NCBI GenBank assembly: GCA_037190845.1
Contig: JBBCJI010000011.1
Location: 1-64,000, forward strand
Origin: JBEBVQ01 sp037190845
Lineage (GTDB): Bacteria > Bacteroidota > Bacteroidia > Chitinophagales > Chitinophagaceae
Direction: 5' to 3'
DNA length: 64,000 nucleotides
Shown here: positions 1-10,768 of the stretch, piece after piece
How positions within the stretch are numbered: position 1 is the first letter of the stretch
Layout: each line of letters starts with the position of its first letter
Position numbers and translations under genes: made by a program
The notes under the pieces: generated by a model
What the model was told of the DNA's origin: nothing
The model's database searches: none
The model's input: the letters and a program-made list of their open reading frames with translations, nothing else

Positions 1-66
1 CATTACATGATTTGCTAAAACAATAATAATAAATTGCCGGATCCGAAAAACTACAAGTATATCTTA

Positions 67-290
67 GAGCCTGTTTAAAATTTAGTCAGATCATGATTTG
101 TACGAGTGGAAACATCCCCCTTCCCCCTCTTCGAAGGGGGACTTTGCACCGTTCTTTTGTCATAGCACTACTGAAGAATGGACTGATCGTCTCCCTTTGC
201 GCGCCGAAGCCATAGCGCAGGCAGGCTGAGGGGAGCATGTGAGGGGTGTGTGGCATTAATATATTTTTACTAATCATTTTAAACAGGCTC
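67..290. mobile_element. MITE-like element with terminal inverted repeats
   Basis: The ends GAGCCTGTTTAAAAT (67-81) and ATTTTAAACAGGCTC (276-290) are perfect 15 bp inverted repeats. They are flanked by TTA on both sides (64-66 and 291-293), which looks like a target duplication of the kind left by IS5/IS427-type transposases. The interior (about 105-245) has no convincing gene. It resembles, in the opposite orientation, a stretch near 62323-62450, so it belongs to a dispersed family. A non-autonomous element is an inference from the ends and the lack of a transposase. Confidence 0.6.
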
Positions 291-370
291 TTAGAAAAAA
301 ATGATCCAGGTGTCATCCGGAGGATTCATTTGAGTACCCTAAACAATAATAAAAATGACGAGGTTGCTTG

Positions 371-450
371 TAATGGCTTCGACAGGTTACACCTCGGCAG
401 GCTCGGTGACTGTCTTTTAATGTCGGTGGCTGAGCTTGTCGAAGCCATTA
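371..450. repeat. REP-like hairpin
   Basis: TAATGGCTTCGACA (371-384) is the exact reverse complement of 437-450, enclosing a GC-rich loop that contains the GGTGACTGTC and CTCGG motifs. Related GGCTTCGAC...GCTCAG sequence occurs near 27941-27960. It is best read as an intergenic palindromic element. No gene is seen between 1 and 596. Confidence 0.5.
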
Positions 451-596
451 ACATTAATTTATCACCACGGTGCTAAAAGTCTTGTTGTAATTTCATTATT
501 TATATTTTCAAGTCATTGAAAATCATATTTTTTGTAAAATACGTCAATGGTAGCGTAATGAAGGGTGATGAAGTGTTTAGGCTAAAATCTCCTGCT

Positions 597-3500
597 TTAT
601 GTTTCTACCGTTATGATGTGTTTCACGCCATCATCTGTCAGTTGCAGCGTTGTGTCTGTATTTAATTCCTGGCCATCCCATTTGACGATCTGTGTGCCGG
701 TATTGCTGTTTATTACGATTACCTCATATTGTGTTTGCCTGTAAATAAAGGAGATGTTGTACTCCTTCCAGTCTGCCGGCACACAGGGTTTTACGGATAG
801 CCGGTCTCCTTCTATGCGCAGGCCCAGAATCCAATGCAGGATGAGCTGATACATCCAGCCTGCAGAGCCCGTGTACCAGGTCCAGCCGCCTCGCCCGTTA
901 TAAGGTGCTACTGCGTATATATCTGCCACAGCGACATAAGGCTCCACTTTGTATACGGCGGTTCTTTCTTTTGTGTTACCGTGATTGACCGGATTTATCA
1001 TAGAGAAAAGCTCCCAGACTTTTTCCCGGTCACCCATGGCGGCAAATGCCATGATCGTCCATATTGCCGCATGCGTGTATTGACCTCCGTTTTCCCGTAC
1101 ACCGGGTACATATCCTTTGATATATCCCGGGTTTTGTTCCGTTTTGTCGAATGGCGGATGCAGCAGACGGATCAGGTTGTCTTCCCGGCTGACGAGGTAT
1201 TTGTCTACCGACTGCATAGCTGCTTCAGCGCGTTCGTTGTCTGCAACTCCGGAAAGCACAGACCAGCTTTGTGATATACTGTCGATCCGGCATTCCTCAT
1301 TTTCTTTTGAGCCTAAGGGTGTGCCATTATCAAAGTAAGCCCTGCGATACCAGTTGCCATCCCAGGCGTGCTCGTTCAGGTTGTCTTTGAGTTGGCAGGC
1401 CTGCTGCATACACTCATCTGCAAATGCTTCATCGCCATATAACTTTGCTATTTCCTTAAACTTTACGAGGATGTCGTAGATGAAAAATCCGAGCCATACG
1501 CTTTCTCCCTTACCCTCAATACCGACTCTGTCCATGCCGTCATTCCAGTCGCCAGATCCGATGAGTGGCAGGCCGTGCGCCCCCAACTTCAGCCCGTAAC
1601 GTATCGCCTTTACACAATGGTGATATAATGGTTCGCGCCGTGGGTTTACCGTAGGCAGATCGTAATAACTTTCTTCACCCTCGAAGAGTGCTCTGCCTTC
1701 AATATAAGCTATGTGCTCTTTTAAAATAGAGATATCTTCGGTGGCTTTGATATATGCAACGGTTACATAAGGCAGCCATAAATAATCGTCCGAACACCGG
1801 GTGCGGACCCCTCTGCCGGAAGGTGGATGCCACCAATGCTGTACGTCTCCGTTGTTAAACTGCCTGGATGCACAAAGCAATATCTGCTGTTTTGCTATTC
1901 CGGGATCATGGTGTAGTAAAGACAAAACATCCTGTAGCTGGTCTCTGAACCCGAATGCTCCTCCGGACTGATAGTATCCGCTACGGCCCCATATCCGGCT
2001 CGACAGGGTTTGATAGCAAAGCCAGCCGTTAGCCATGACGTTCAACGCATGATCCGGCGTGTTTACCCGGATGCCGCTGAGATATCCTGTCCAGAAGTTT
2101 TTAACTTCTTCCAGTGCTTTTTTGGCATGCTCCACTCCTTTTTGCCCGGTGATGATCCGGTGTGTGTCGTTACGGTCATGACCACTGCCTATCCTGAAAA
2201 CAATTTCTTTTTCTTCGGAAGGGTGCAGCGAGCATATGGTCTGTATGGCGGCACAGGCATCATATCCGGCGCCCAGTCTGCCTGAAAGTCTGCTGCGTTT
2301 CAGCGCTTCGGGCTGGCGGATGCTGTCATTACGCCCCAGGAACTCAGTCCGGTCTGTGGTGTAGCTGTAGTTGAACGACTCGCTGATGTCGAAGAAGGCA
2401 ACACGTGAGCCAAATTCCGGATTGTAGCGATTGTATGCCAGTAGTGCGGTTTTGTCTTCATGCAGTTCATTGACGATATGCAGTGCGGATTTGGATTTCA
2501 TATCGGCAAGTATCCATTCTACATAACCGGTTAATGAAAGACTCCGCTGCATGTCGCTTTCATTTTTTATCCGGATCAAGATGTACTTTACGGGTTCCTC
2601 TTTGTCTGTGAATTGTGTCATCTCGCTCGTGATGCCATTTGTATGATGCAGAAAAGAGGAATATCCGAAGCCATGCTTTGTTACATAATTTTTACCGCCG
2701 GGTACAGGTAAAGGAGACGGGCTCCAGTACTTGCCCGTTTCTTCGTCTCTTATATAAAATGCTTCTCCGGAATTGTCTGTTACAGCATCATTGAACCAGG
2801 GAGACAGGCGATGCGCATGAGCATTAACGGCCCAGGTGTAAGCGGCACCGCTTTCAGATATGATACTGCCGAATACAGGATTGGCGAGTACGTTTACCCA
2901 GGGCGCGGGTGTCTGGATTTCCGGGCCGGTAGTGATGATGTATTCTTTCCCGTCGGGGGAGAAAGCACCGTATCCGTTGTCTGTGGGGAACTCCGGAAGA
3001 TTTTTATCCGGGTATTGTGCTTCAGGAGTGTTTTTAGCAGGCTCCAGTTCCGGAGGGAAGGCTCTGGGCGTATGCTTTTTTCGGATCTGCTCGGCCAGCG
3101 TGCCTTTATCGTCCTGCAAAATGATCCGTGCCAGTGTCTGAAACAGGATGCGGTCTTCGTTGGATACCTGCTCGGCCGAACGTACGTAGATACCTCCCTG
3201 CCGGTCTCCTTCTTTTGCACCGCCCATGGCCATAATGAGGTTCAGGATCCTGTCCAGCAGGACCTGCCGGTAAGATCCGTGATCTTCGTTCCAGATAACA
3301 AGGTCAACAGCCAGGCCTTTCAGCCGCCAGTAAGTATGCGCCTGTATCATCTGCCGTACGAGGTCGATCTGTTCCGAATCGTGGACACGCAATAATACAA
3401 TGGGCAGATCGCCGGAGATGGCATACTTCCAAAGGGCCGGCTGTCCCTGATAGTTACTGATGATAATGTTTTGCTCTGTGCGAAGCAGGGGATTGGGGTA

Positions 3501-6500
3501 GATAATAGAACTTGCCATTCTTTTATAAAGCTGTGCATCTGCCTCCGTTGCATTTATCTGTCTCAGCATTACCTGGCTGTGTGTCCAGGAAAGTTCGAAC
3601 GCGCGGTCGCGCAGGCTGCTATCGAGATATTTCTGGATCAGATGCATGCAATGCTCTTTTTTTTCTGCAGCTCCGTATACCAGGTCTATGCAGCAGGAGT
3701 GGCCGGGTTTGATGACGACAAGGTGGCGGATCGCTACTATCGGATCCAATACGGATCCTTCGCTTCCGGACAGCAAGCCTCCTTTCTGTACTGCCGCTGG
3801 TAGTCTGGTTGTATTGCCTCTTCCTGTAAACTTCATTCTGTCTGTTTCATAAGAAACTTCCAATACCTCGCAGTTATGCGTTTTCATGAGGTGAAACATC
3901 CAGGGCGGTGTTTCGTTTTCTCCCCGCGGGCGGCGCGTGCACAGGATGGCCCGCTGATCGTTCTGTATTTCTGTTTGCACAAAAAGATTGCTGAAGGCCG
4001 GGTGTGCCACATCTGCATTATGGTCGGCGATCACTACTTCTGCATAGCTGGTAAGCTCCAGCATCCGGGCTTTCTGGGTCTGGTTTGAGATCCTGATCCT
4101 CCGGATCTCTACATCGTCTTCCGGTGATACAATGATTTCGGTGCGGACGGTGTAGCCATAATCGGATCTGTGCAACTCTACTTTCCCCAGGGAGAAGATG
4201 GCTTCATAAGGCCCGGCTTGCTGCAATGTGGGCTGGTAGGCGTTGGACCATATCAGGTTGCGCTCTACGTCCCGGATATAGCAAAATGCACCGTAGTTGT
4301 CCTGAGTTGCATCTTCGCGCCAGCGTGTGATCGCATAATGTTTCCATCTGCTGTAGCCTCCACCGGCATTGCTGACCATTACATGATAACGGCTGTTTGT
4401 GAGCAGTTGTATTTCAGGAATGGCGGTGTCGGGCGTATTGATCACCCGGATGTTGGGTTCGGTAATGCTGCCATAATGTTCAGCGATATCTGATGTGTGC
4501 GCATGGAATATGCTGGCTCTGGGAATCCGTTCCTGCAGCAATAATAATGATGACTTAAGCTGCGGCTCGGCTTCGAAGCGTTTCTGCATCGGCTGATCCA
4601 GCAGTACATACGCCATGGATAAAAATCCCATACCCTGATGGTGTGCCATATAGGATTGTACGATTGCATATTCTTTATCGCGAGGCAATCTCTGAGTGGT
4701 ATAATCAACCGCTTCGTAAAATCCGTATGTACCCATGAATCCTTTTGCCTGCATCGTCTTCAGGTTGATGCAGGCTTCCTGTGGGGCGTACATCAGGCCG
4801 AGCATTGCGGCATAAGGTGCGATCACGAGGTCGTCACCCAATCCTCTTTTCAATCCCAGACCCGGTACGCCGAAAGCGCGGTACTGGTAATTGAGATTGG
4901 TATCAAAGGCATAATATCCACTCTCCGAGATGCCCCAGGGAATGTCTTTATGCAGGCCGAAATCCACCTGGCGTGCTACTACGGTTTTGGATGTCTGGTC
5001 GAGGAGGGTGTTTCTGTAGGTGGGCATCACGAGGTTAGGCATCAGGTATTCGAACATGGATCCACTCCATGATAATAATATCGGTTCGCCTCCCGAATGT
5101 GTCAGTAACCTGCCCAGGGCAAACCAGCTTTCCTGCGGGAGTTTCCCCTGTGAAATAGCCACAAAGCTTCCCAGACGGGCTTCTGTGGCCAGCAGATCGT
5201 AATAGCTGTCGTCCGGTCTGTGTTCGTCCAGGTTATAGCCGATGCGTAAAAGGTGTTTGGACGGATTGTAAAGGAATGAATAATCCATATCCGCAAACTC
5301 ATCACATTCTTGTATAAGTCTTGTAATCAGCTCATGCTGCTGTGTGTCAGTCTGTTTGCTAAGATGATGTATTTCCTGAATCGTTTCATCAACCAGGATG
5401 TTGATTTTTTTCAGCCAGTTTGCTGCTTCTGATGTCTGTTGTTCCAGGTGATTACCTAAAAGAATGGAGCTGCTCCTGATTTCTTCAAGCGCTTCTTCGA
5501 TGTGCCCCGGATCTTTCGGAGGAGCGTCGCACAGACCGTGCATTCTTTTCAGCAGGGCTTTGAACAGAACGTTTTTTTCGATCGTTTCATCTTCATCAGC
5601 CGCCAGTAACAGGTTACTGCGTAGTCCGGAGAATACTCTGGGATTGATGCCTGCACTGTTTTTTAATCCCGTCAGGCCCTGCTTTAATACCAATAAATGT
5701 CCCGCGAGATTACCGCTGTCTACACTTGAAATATAACGGGGGGATAACGGCGCCAGCGTTTGCGTGTCGTACCAGTTTAGAAAATGTCCCCGGTAGCGTT
5801 CCATGTTTTTAAGCGTGCTGAATGTATTTATGGTTCTTCCCAGTAATGCGGAACGGGTAATAAAGCCAAAATCGTAAGCAGCCAGATTGGATAACAGGCT
5901 TAACCCGATGTTGGTAGGAGAAGTACGGTGGGCGATTACTTCGCGGGGGGCTTCCTGGTAATTGTCGGGTGGCAGCCAGTTGTCGGATGCTGAAACATAC
6001 TGTTCAAAGAAAGACCAGGTACGTCTTGCCAGCTTGTACAGGTATAGTTTTTGCCCGGAGGAGAGAGCAGTGCCGGGCTTATAGATCGGGCGGCTGATCC
6101 ACCAGGTCATCAGCGGGGCGATCAGCCAGAGGAAGAGCATGATCGTAGCGCCGGACAATGCTTCCGGTTTGTTTCCGTTCAGATAAAAGAACAGTACGAC
6201 CGTCAACAGTGGGCCGATCCACATGGACTGGTATGAGGCGGCGAGGTCTCTGAATGTTTTGAATATGCCGAATGGCGTCCATTTCAATAAGTATTTTCGG
6301 CTTATCAACAGGCGCCATAATGTTCGGACGATTGCATCGGCACTGTAATAGGCTTCGTAGGGCAAGGTAGCGATGCGCAGGAACAATTGCGCCAGGTTGT
6401 CTTCAGCTACAGCGCTACATTCTTTGAAGTGCTGCTTCAGGTCAATTTCTTTGGGTTTGTGAAATATCTGCCATAAGGAGATGAATAAAACAGGCAGGAA

Positions 6501-9092
6501 AATAAAACTGAGCGCGATCAGTGTAAATGTTCCGGAACGTGGCAACATTGTCCATGCCAGCACCATCATCAGTACACAGGCGATCGCCACAGTACTCCTG
6601 CGCAGGTTGTCGAATATCTTCCAGCGTGAGAGTGCGGATAGGTTGTTTCTCTGATAACGTTTTTTATTGCCGCGTATGAAGGGGAAGATCCAGGCTGCTA
6701 TCTGCCAGTCTCCCCTTATCCAGCGATGAATGCGTTTAACATCCGCATTATATTCCATCGGGTAATTTTCATACAGTTTTACATCGCTCAGCAGACCTGA
6801 ACGCGCATGGCATCCTTCGAGCAGGTCATGGCTCAATATCCTGTTTTCGGGGAAGACACCCGCTACCGCCTGTTCAAAGATGTCTACGTCATAAATACCT
6901 TTCCCGATGAATGATCCTTCTTTAAACAGATCCTGATATACATCGGAGATCATATGGGTATATGGATCAAGACCGGTGTCTATGCTGTGCATACGCTCGA
7001 AATAGGTGGTAACATGTCCCGGCAAATTAACCGCTACCCGTGGCTGCAGGATTCCATATCCTTCTGTTACTCTTCGTTTCTTCGGGTTGAATACCGCTTT
7101 GTTGAGCGGATGTGCCATGGCTGCTATCATCTGCCAGGCCGTTTCGCGCGGCATTTGGGTGTCTGTGTCGAGTGTGATGACATACTTTATATTGGTCAGC
7201 TTTCCGATGTCGCCAACCGTATGGGAGAATGATTCGGGATTGCCTCTGAGCAAACGATTGAGTGCTGCGAGCTTGCCGCGTTTCCGTTCATAACCCATCC
7301 ATACTTTTTCTTTCCCGTTCCATTCGCGGGGGCGGTGAAACAGGTAGAATATCTCTTTGCCTTCCCCCGGATATTTTTGATTTAATGCCGCTATTCCTGA
7401 TAGTACCTGTTGTAACAACGGATGGTCGCCGGGCATGTCGCGCTCCGGCGCATCCATAAAATCGGTCAGCAGGCTGTAATGGATATTGTCTGTTTTATTG
7501 GCCAGGTAGCATACTTCCAGTGATTCCAGCAGCCCGGCCACTGTTTTTTCGTTCGTCAGCAGGGTGGGTATAGTGACCAGTGTTTTATAACGGTGCGGCA
7601 CATGTTTGGAAAAGTCCATACGGGGCAGCCGTTTGGGAGGGATGATCAGCGTACTGATCCAGTCTACAAGCGATATTGCCAGCTGGCTGGACGCGCATAT
7701 GACCAAAACGAAGAGCGCGGCAGCCAGATAACCCGGCACGCCCTGACGCTGTGCGAAGCTGCATACGACGAGGGTGATGGATAATGAGATCAATATTTTA
7801 CTACCCAGGTAGATCATGAGCGGAAAACGCTGAATGGTTTGCTTCAGCTTATCCCCGAATGAGTAGCGCATCCGTGCTATCCTTTTCAATTCGGTAACGC
7901 CGTCGTCAGCCAGGTAATAGCCGACATGTGCCTTCCGGTCTTCGGGATCCTCCTCTGCTGCTTTCTTAGCACAATCAACGGCGAGCGCCGCTATTTGTAC
8001 TTCAGACAGGCTGCTTTTCCTGGCAATTGCTTCCACTACATGGCGATAATGATCGCGTGTGGCAAAGTCCATATTGCCGTATATGCCCCCCGTATCTTCG
8101 CGCAGTGTTCGTTCCACAATGCTTATGGTTTCCACAAACTCGCCCCAGTCTGTGGTCTCCAGGAAGCGCAGGCTGCTGATGCTGTTGCTGATGGATACCT
8201 GCTCCACAGCCTGTTTTTGTCCTTCGACCTGTATCAGTTCTTCGCTGTTCAGCCCCTGGGCAGTAAGCTGTTGCTCCAGCCAGTGGATCGGTAGTGTGAA
8301 TATGGCGCCTTTGGCCTGGAGTTTACGCAGGTATTCGGCAGCAAACGGCCCGGACAGATGTGGATCTGTGCGGGCCATATCACTCAGTATCAGGATAATA
8401 TCTTTAGGGTGCTCTTCTGCGGCGGCGAGCATTTTGTTGGTCCAGTATGCGGCAATGTTCTGATCTATCTTATCCAGTGCCACACGGGAGGCGACACGTC
8501 GCAGATTTTCTATCAACGCCAGACGCAACATAATGGGGATGGCCCAGAGTTCCCCAAGTGAGAGCTCATTTACCGATTGGTAAGCAGATACGAGGCTGCT
8601 GAGGATTTGAAGATCCACGCGCCCATCGCTGTGAGAAATGATCTCAAGGGCAATGTCATATACCCGCGGCAATCCTTCCGCGTGTTTGTTGGCCAGTACC
8701 GGCAGGGTCTGAATGTAGCCTTTCGGCAGGTGTCTTTTGCTGATCACGATGTGCTCTTCGATCAGGTAGAAATTATCTAAAAGCCATTCTCCCGCCGGGC
8801 TTATGCTGGTTTTTTCTTTGGCGCTGTCCACCAGCAGGTTGCGCACCTCGATCAGTACGGTTTCATTATCATCGAGCCGCTTCAGGAGCTGATCGGGTAC
8901 GGATTTATTCAGCAGCTTATGATAAGTTGCAACAACTTTGCCACGTTGCTCCATCTGCTGTGCGCTCAGCAACTCGGAACGCAAGGGCGCTTCATCAGTA
9001 TATTTTTTTGAAGTGTCATCCAGCAGGAAAAAATCTCTGGCCTTCTCTAATAAATCATAAATGGAAGCGACTGTCCGGAGGGATTTTTTCAT
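597..9092 (-). CDS. ndvB: Cyclic beta-1,2-glucan synthase-like protein (GT84/GH94)
   Basis: This is a 2831-residue membrane glycosyltransferase/phosphorylase resembling the NdvB/ChvB/Cgs family, which builds cyclic beta-1,2-glucans from UDP-glucose; family members are about 2800 aa, so it is full length. A hydrophobic cluster lies near residues 430-500. A glycosyltransferase domain follows, with LDTDTQMP near residue 642 and the WIRGDWQ motif. More membrane helices occur near 840-1010. The long C-terminal half has the carbohydrate-binding and GH94 catalytic folds, with GSGDWNDGMDRVG near residue 2514; its Asp is the family's expected general acid. It stands alone on the minus strand. In proteobacteria the products are periplasmic glucans for osmoadaptation or host interaction; the role here is inferred. 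Confidence 0.9.
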   Translation of the reverse strand: MKKSLRTVASIYDLLEKARDFFLLDDTSKKYTDEAPLRSELLSAQQMEQRGKVVATYHKLLNKSVPDQLLKRLDDNETVLIEVRNLLVDSAKEKTSISPAGEWLLDNFYLIEEHIVISKRHLPKGYIQTLPVLANKHAEGLPRVYDIALEIISHSDGRVDLQILSSLVSAYQSVNELSLGELWAIPIMLRLALIENLRRVASRVALDKIDQNIAAYWTNKMLAAAEEHPKDIILILSDMARTDPHLSGPFAAEYLRKLQAKGAIFTLPIHWLEQQLTAQGLNSEELIQVEGQKQAVEQVSISNSISSLRFLETTDWGEFVETISIVERTLREDTGGIYGNMDFATRDHYRHVVEAIARKSSLSEVQIAALAVDCAKKAAEEDPEDRKAHVGYYLADDGVTELKRIARMRYSFGDKLKQTIQRFPLMIYLGSKILISLSITLVVCSFAQRQGVPGYLAAALFVLVICASSQLAISLVDWISTLIIPPKRLPRMDFSKHVPHRYKTLVTIPTLLTNEKTVAGLLESLEVCYLANKTDNIHYSLLTDFMDAPERDMPGDHPLLQQVLSGIAALNQKYPGEGKEIFYLFHRPREWNGKEKVWMGYERKRGKLAALNRLLRGNPESFSHTVGDIGKLTNIKYVITLDTDTQMPRETAWQMIAAMAHPLNKAVFNPKKRRVTEGYGILQPRVAVNLPGHVTTYFERMHSIDTGLDPYTHMISDVYQDLFKEGSFIGKGIYDVDIFEQAVAGVFPENRILSHDLLEGCHARSGLLSDVKLYENYPMEYNADVKRIHRWIRGDWQIAAWIFPFIRGNKKRYQRNNLSALSRWKIFDNLRRSTVAIACVLMMVLAWTMLPRSGTFTLIALSFIFLPVLFISLWQIFHKPKEIDLKQHFKECSAVAEDNLAQLFLRIATLPYEAYYSADAIVRTLWRLLISRKYLLKWTPFGIFKTFRDLAASYQSMWIGPLLTVVLFFYLNGNKPEALSGATIMLFLWLIAPLMTWWISRPIYKPGTALSSGQKLYLYKLARRTWSFFEQYVSASDNWLPPDNYQEAPREVIAHRTSPTNIGLSLLSNLAAYDFGFITRSALLGRTINTFSTLKNMERYRGHFLNWYDTQTLAPLSPRYISSVDSGNLAGHLLVLKQGLTGLKNSAGINPRVFSGLRSNLLLAADEDETIEKNVLFKALLKRMHGLCDAPPKDPGHIEEALEEIRSSSILLGNHLEQQTSEAANWLKKINILVDETIQEIHHLSKQTDTQQHELITRLIQECDEFADMDYSFLYNPSKHLLRIGYNLDEHRPDDSYYDLLATEARLGSFVAISQGKLPQESWFALGRLLTHSGGEPILLSWSGSMFEYLMPNLVMPTYRNTLLDQTSKTVVARQVDFGLHKDIPWGISESGYYAFDTNLNYQYRAFGVPGLGLKRGLGDDLVIAPYAAMLGLMYAPQEACINLKTMQAKGFMGTYGFYEAVDYTTQRLPRDKEYAIVQSYMAHHQGMGFLSMAYVLLDQPMQKRFEAEPQLKSSLLLLQERIPRASIFHAHTSDIAEHYGSITEPNIRVINTPDTAIPEIQLLTNSRYHVMVSNAGGGYSRWKHYAITRWREDATQDNYGAFCYIRDVERNLIWSNAYQPTLQQAGPYEAIFSLGKVELHRSDYGYTVRTEIIVSPEDDVEIRRIRISNQTQKARMLELTSYAEVVIADHNADVAHPAFSNLFVQTEIQNDQRAILCTRRPRGENETPPWMFHLMKTHNCEVLEVSYETDRMKFTGRGNTTRLPAAVQKGGLLSGSEGSVLDPIVAIRHLVVIKPGHSCCIDLVYGAAEKKEHCMHLIQKYLDSSLRDRAFELSWTHSQVMLRQINATEADAQLYKRMASSIIYPNPLLRTEQNIIISNYQGQPALWKYAISGDLPIVLLRVHDSEQIDLVRQMIQAHTYWRLKGLAVDLVIWNEDHGSYRQVLLDRILNLIMAMGGAKEGDRQGGIYVRSAEQVSNEDRILFQTLARIILQDDKGTLAEQIRKKHTPRAFPPELEPAKNTPEAQYPDKNLPEFPTDNGYGAFSPDGKEYIITTGPEIQTPAPWVNVLANPVFGSIISESGAAYTWAVNAHAHRLSPWFNDAVTDNSGEAFYIRDEETGKYWSPSPLPVPGGKNYVTKHGFGYSSFLHHTNGITSEMTQFTDKEEPVKYILIRIKNESDMQRSLSLTGYVEWILADMKSKSALHIVNELHEDKTALLAYNRYNPEFGSRVAFFDISESFNYSYTTDRTEFLGRNDSIRQPEALKRSRLSGRLGAGYDACAAIQTICSLHPSEEKEIVFRIGSGHDRNDTHRIITGQKGVEHAKKALEEVKNFWTGYLSGIRVNTPDHALNVMANGWLCYQTLSSRIWGRSGYYQSGGAFGFRDQLQDVLSLLHHDPGIAKQQILLCASRQFNNGDVQHWWHPPSGRGVRTRCSDDYLWLPYVTVAYIKATEDISILKEHIAYIEGRALFEGEESYYDLPTVNPRREPLYHHCVKAIRYGLKLGAHGLPLIGSGDWNDGMDRVGIEGKGESVWLGFFIYDILVKFKEIAKLYGDEAFADECMQQACQLKDNLNEHAWDGNWYRRAYFDNGTPLGSKENEECRIDSISQSWSVLSGVADNERAEAAMQSVDKYLVSREDNLIRLLHPPFDKTEQNPGYIKGYVPGVRENGGQYTHAAIWTIMAFAAMGDREKVWELFSMINPVNHGNTKERTAVYKVEPYVAVADIYAVAPYNGRGGWTWYTGSAGWMYQLILHWILGLRIEGDRLSVKPCVPADWKEYNISFIYRQTQYEVIVINSNTGTQIVKWDGQELNTDTTLQLTDDGVKHIITVET

Positions 9093-9683
9093 ATGCTTTA
9101 CTACTGAAAAACCATTCCATCAGAGCGATTCAGTCCTATATTGTCAAAGAGTGTAAAGTATAATTAGATGTTTGATTGCATGTGTTTGACTTTGGTAAAA
9201 GGAACATATGAAATGTTGCGGTACAAATGGCGTCAAGCAATTGCGGAGGAATCGAATTTGTGAAAAAATAGGATAAAGATAAAGAAGTCCTCAAAGCAGT
9301 TTGCGAGTGAATTAATCTCTGGCTATTGTCCATTGTCTTTTAGTTACACATGAGCCGATAAGAGCTATCTGTCTTGGTTATTCCAGGACGGGTCAGGGCG
9401 GGTTATAAGGTGGATATAGGACAAGCTTGTTATTGTTCCATTGTACTATGTCATAAAATAACTATAAGTGTCTCTTCGACGCTCCTGTGCTTGCAGATGG
9501 GTTATAATGTACCGGAATATATGAGTGGAAAAATAAATAAGGTAGATGGTATTTGTCTTTTGAAAATACATAAGGTGTTTTTGCAAATATAAGTTGCTTC
9601 GGTCCTGATAAACATCTTGAGGCCGGATCAACTGAAGGCAGGAAAATACCCGAAATTTACAGCCTGTTAAACCGGATCACAGC
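9093..9683. other. 590 bp intergenic region without a gene
   Basis: This is the divergent gap between the glucan synthase and the acetyltransferase and must hold both promoters. Short open frames here lack plausible composition and were not called. I see no clear long repeat or structural RNA. Confidence 0.5.
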
Positions 9684-10151
9684 ATGATGATGTTTGCGCA
9701 ATATAACAGTGCTTTTTTTGAATCACTCAATTATAAACTGGATGCACATCAGGCCAGGTTCACCATGGGGATTGAGGCTTGGGTAGACCCCTCTTTTTCA
9801 CCCCCGTCAGGTAATATTATCGTAATCATGTTCGATGATCGTCCTGCCGGTTTTTTTGTTCTGGACCGTGGAGCGGATAAGCTTCAGCTTACCGGTAATG
9901 AGTCCTCAGTATTGCTTCGTTCTTTTTCTGTCAATCCGGACTACCAGGGTAAAGGCATCGGGAAATGGGCGATGCGTTCGGTTGATGAGTACGTGAAGAG
10001 GCAAATGCCGGATGTTGAGGAAATTGTTTTGTCGGTCAATCTGGAAAATACGCTTGCATACAGGCTTTATATTGGCGCCGGATTTACAGACACCGGAAAA
10101 ACGATAAATGGAATAGCCGGGCCGCAGCATGTGCTCTCGAAATACCTCTGA
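9684..10151 (+). CDS. GNAT family N-acetyltransferase
   Basis: The 155 aa product has a GNAT fold. The acetyl-CoA pyrophosphate-binding loop is visible as VNPDYQGKGIGKWAM (about residues 79-93, the Q/RxxGxG/A motif), followed by the beta5/alpha4 region LSVNLENTLAYRLYIGAGF, where the Tyr is commonly the general acid. It transfers an acetyl group from acetyl-CoA to an unknown amine. It is monocistronic: the next gene is on the opposite strand and a terminator-like hairpin follows. Confidence 0.85.
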   Translation: MMMFAQYNSAFFESLNYKLDAHQARFTMGIEAWVDPSFSPPSGNIIVIMFDDRPAGFFVLDRGADKLQLTGNESSVLLRSFSVNPDYQGKGIGKWAMRSVDEYVKRQMPDVEEIVLSVNLENTLAYRLYIGAGFTDTGKTINGIAGPQHVLSKYL

Positions 10152-10283
10152 ATATGCGGTATGACAGGAGGCCTGTTTTGTCCGGAGCGTACGTGAGGTA
10201 TCCCGCCTGTTCCTGTTCGGTGAAATGTGCAGTTTTACAAGCAGGTTCTTTAATGGCTTGTGTATTCAGAAGAATTGAAAAAT

Positions 10284-10310
10284 AAAAAGCCCGGAATTAA
10301 CCGGGCTTTT
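10284..10310. terminator. Terminator hairpin GCCCGG...CCGGGC
   Basis: An A-run, then GCCCGG and CCGGGC around a short AT loop, then a T-run; this would work in both directions. The same hairpin form precedes the tRNA at 55290. The sequence just after it (to about 10350) contains TCGAACCTGG, reminiscent of a T-arm, but does not fold as a tRNA. Confidence 0.6.
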
Positions 10311-10437
10311 GTAGGAAGAACGTGCGAAATGTCGAACCTGGCAGAAGATTTAAAAGCGGTTTCGGAATGTAAGTTTTTGTGACAATTTAGATCCCTTGAT
10401 CCGTATAATTGGTCCACATAGTGCTTAATATTTACTG

Positions 10438-10627
10438 CTATTTGCCAGTTGCGGGTACTTTTTCAACAGGATTAATATTAAAAGTGAAATTGTAATTAAC
10501 GTTTCTGTTGGAACAAGAATTATCGTTGAACGTATTGGTTATTATATTTAATGCCTGCTCCTCATCAAAATTCTGAAAAGCCTCCACAGGTATTTTCAAT
10601 ACCGCTAATATACGCTGCAACCAGCAG
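10438..10627 (-). pseudogene. Remnant of XRE-type regulator (C-terminal half)
   Basis: The frame encodes LKIPVEAFQNFDEEQALNI and a short tail ending in NPVEK. This matches the C-terminal half of the intact regulators at 17085-17501 and 48444-48869. The whole DNA-binding N-terminus is missing: sequence upstream of codon ~8 is unrelated. It is a decayed copy of a family with five representatives in this window. Confidence 0.75.
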
Positions 10628-10768
10628 GATGAATGCATAGAAAATGATCAGCCGTTTGTAAAGTTGCTCTTTCCCTCTTCGGAAGATTGCCGTTTCAGTC
10701 GTGTGTTATGAATTTCTGCCTGGGTACGCATCATGGTGTTGGATACCGATGATACGTTTCTGAACACG

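Noticed and set aside
9374..9592. A 72-codon open frame between the glucan synthase and the acetyltransferase
   Set aside because: Composition and sequence do not look like a protein, and overlapping frames on the other strand are equally open.
10310..10350. tRNA gene after the terminator at 10284
   Set aside because: Only a T-arm-like scrap is present; no acceptor or anticodon stem can be formed.
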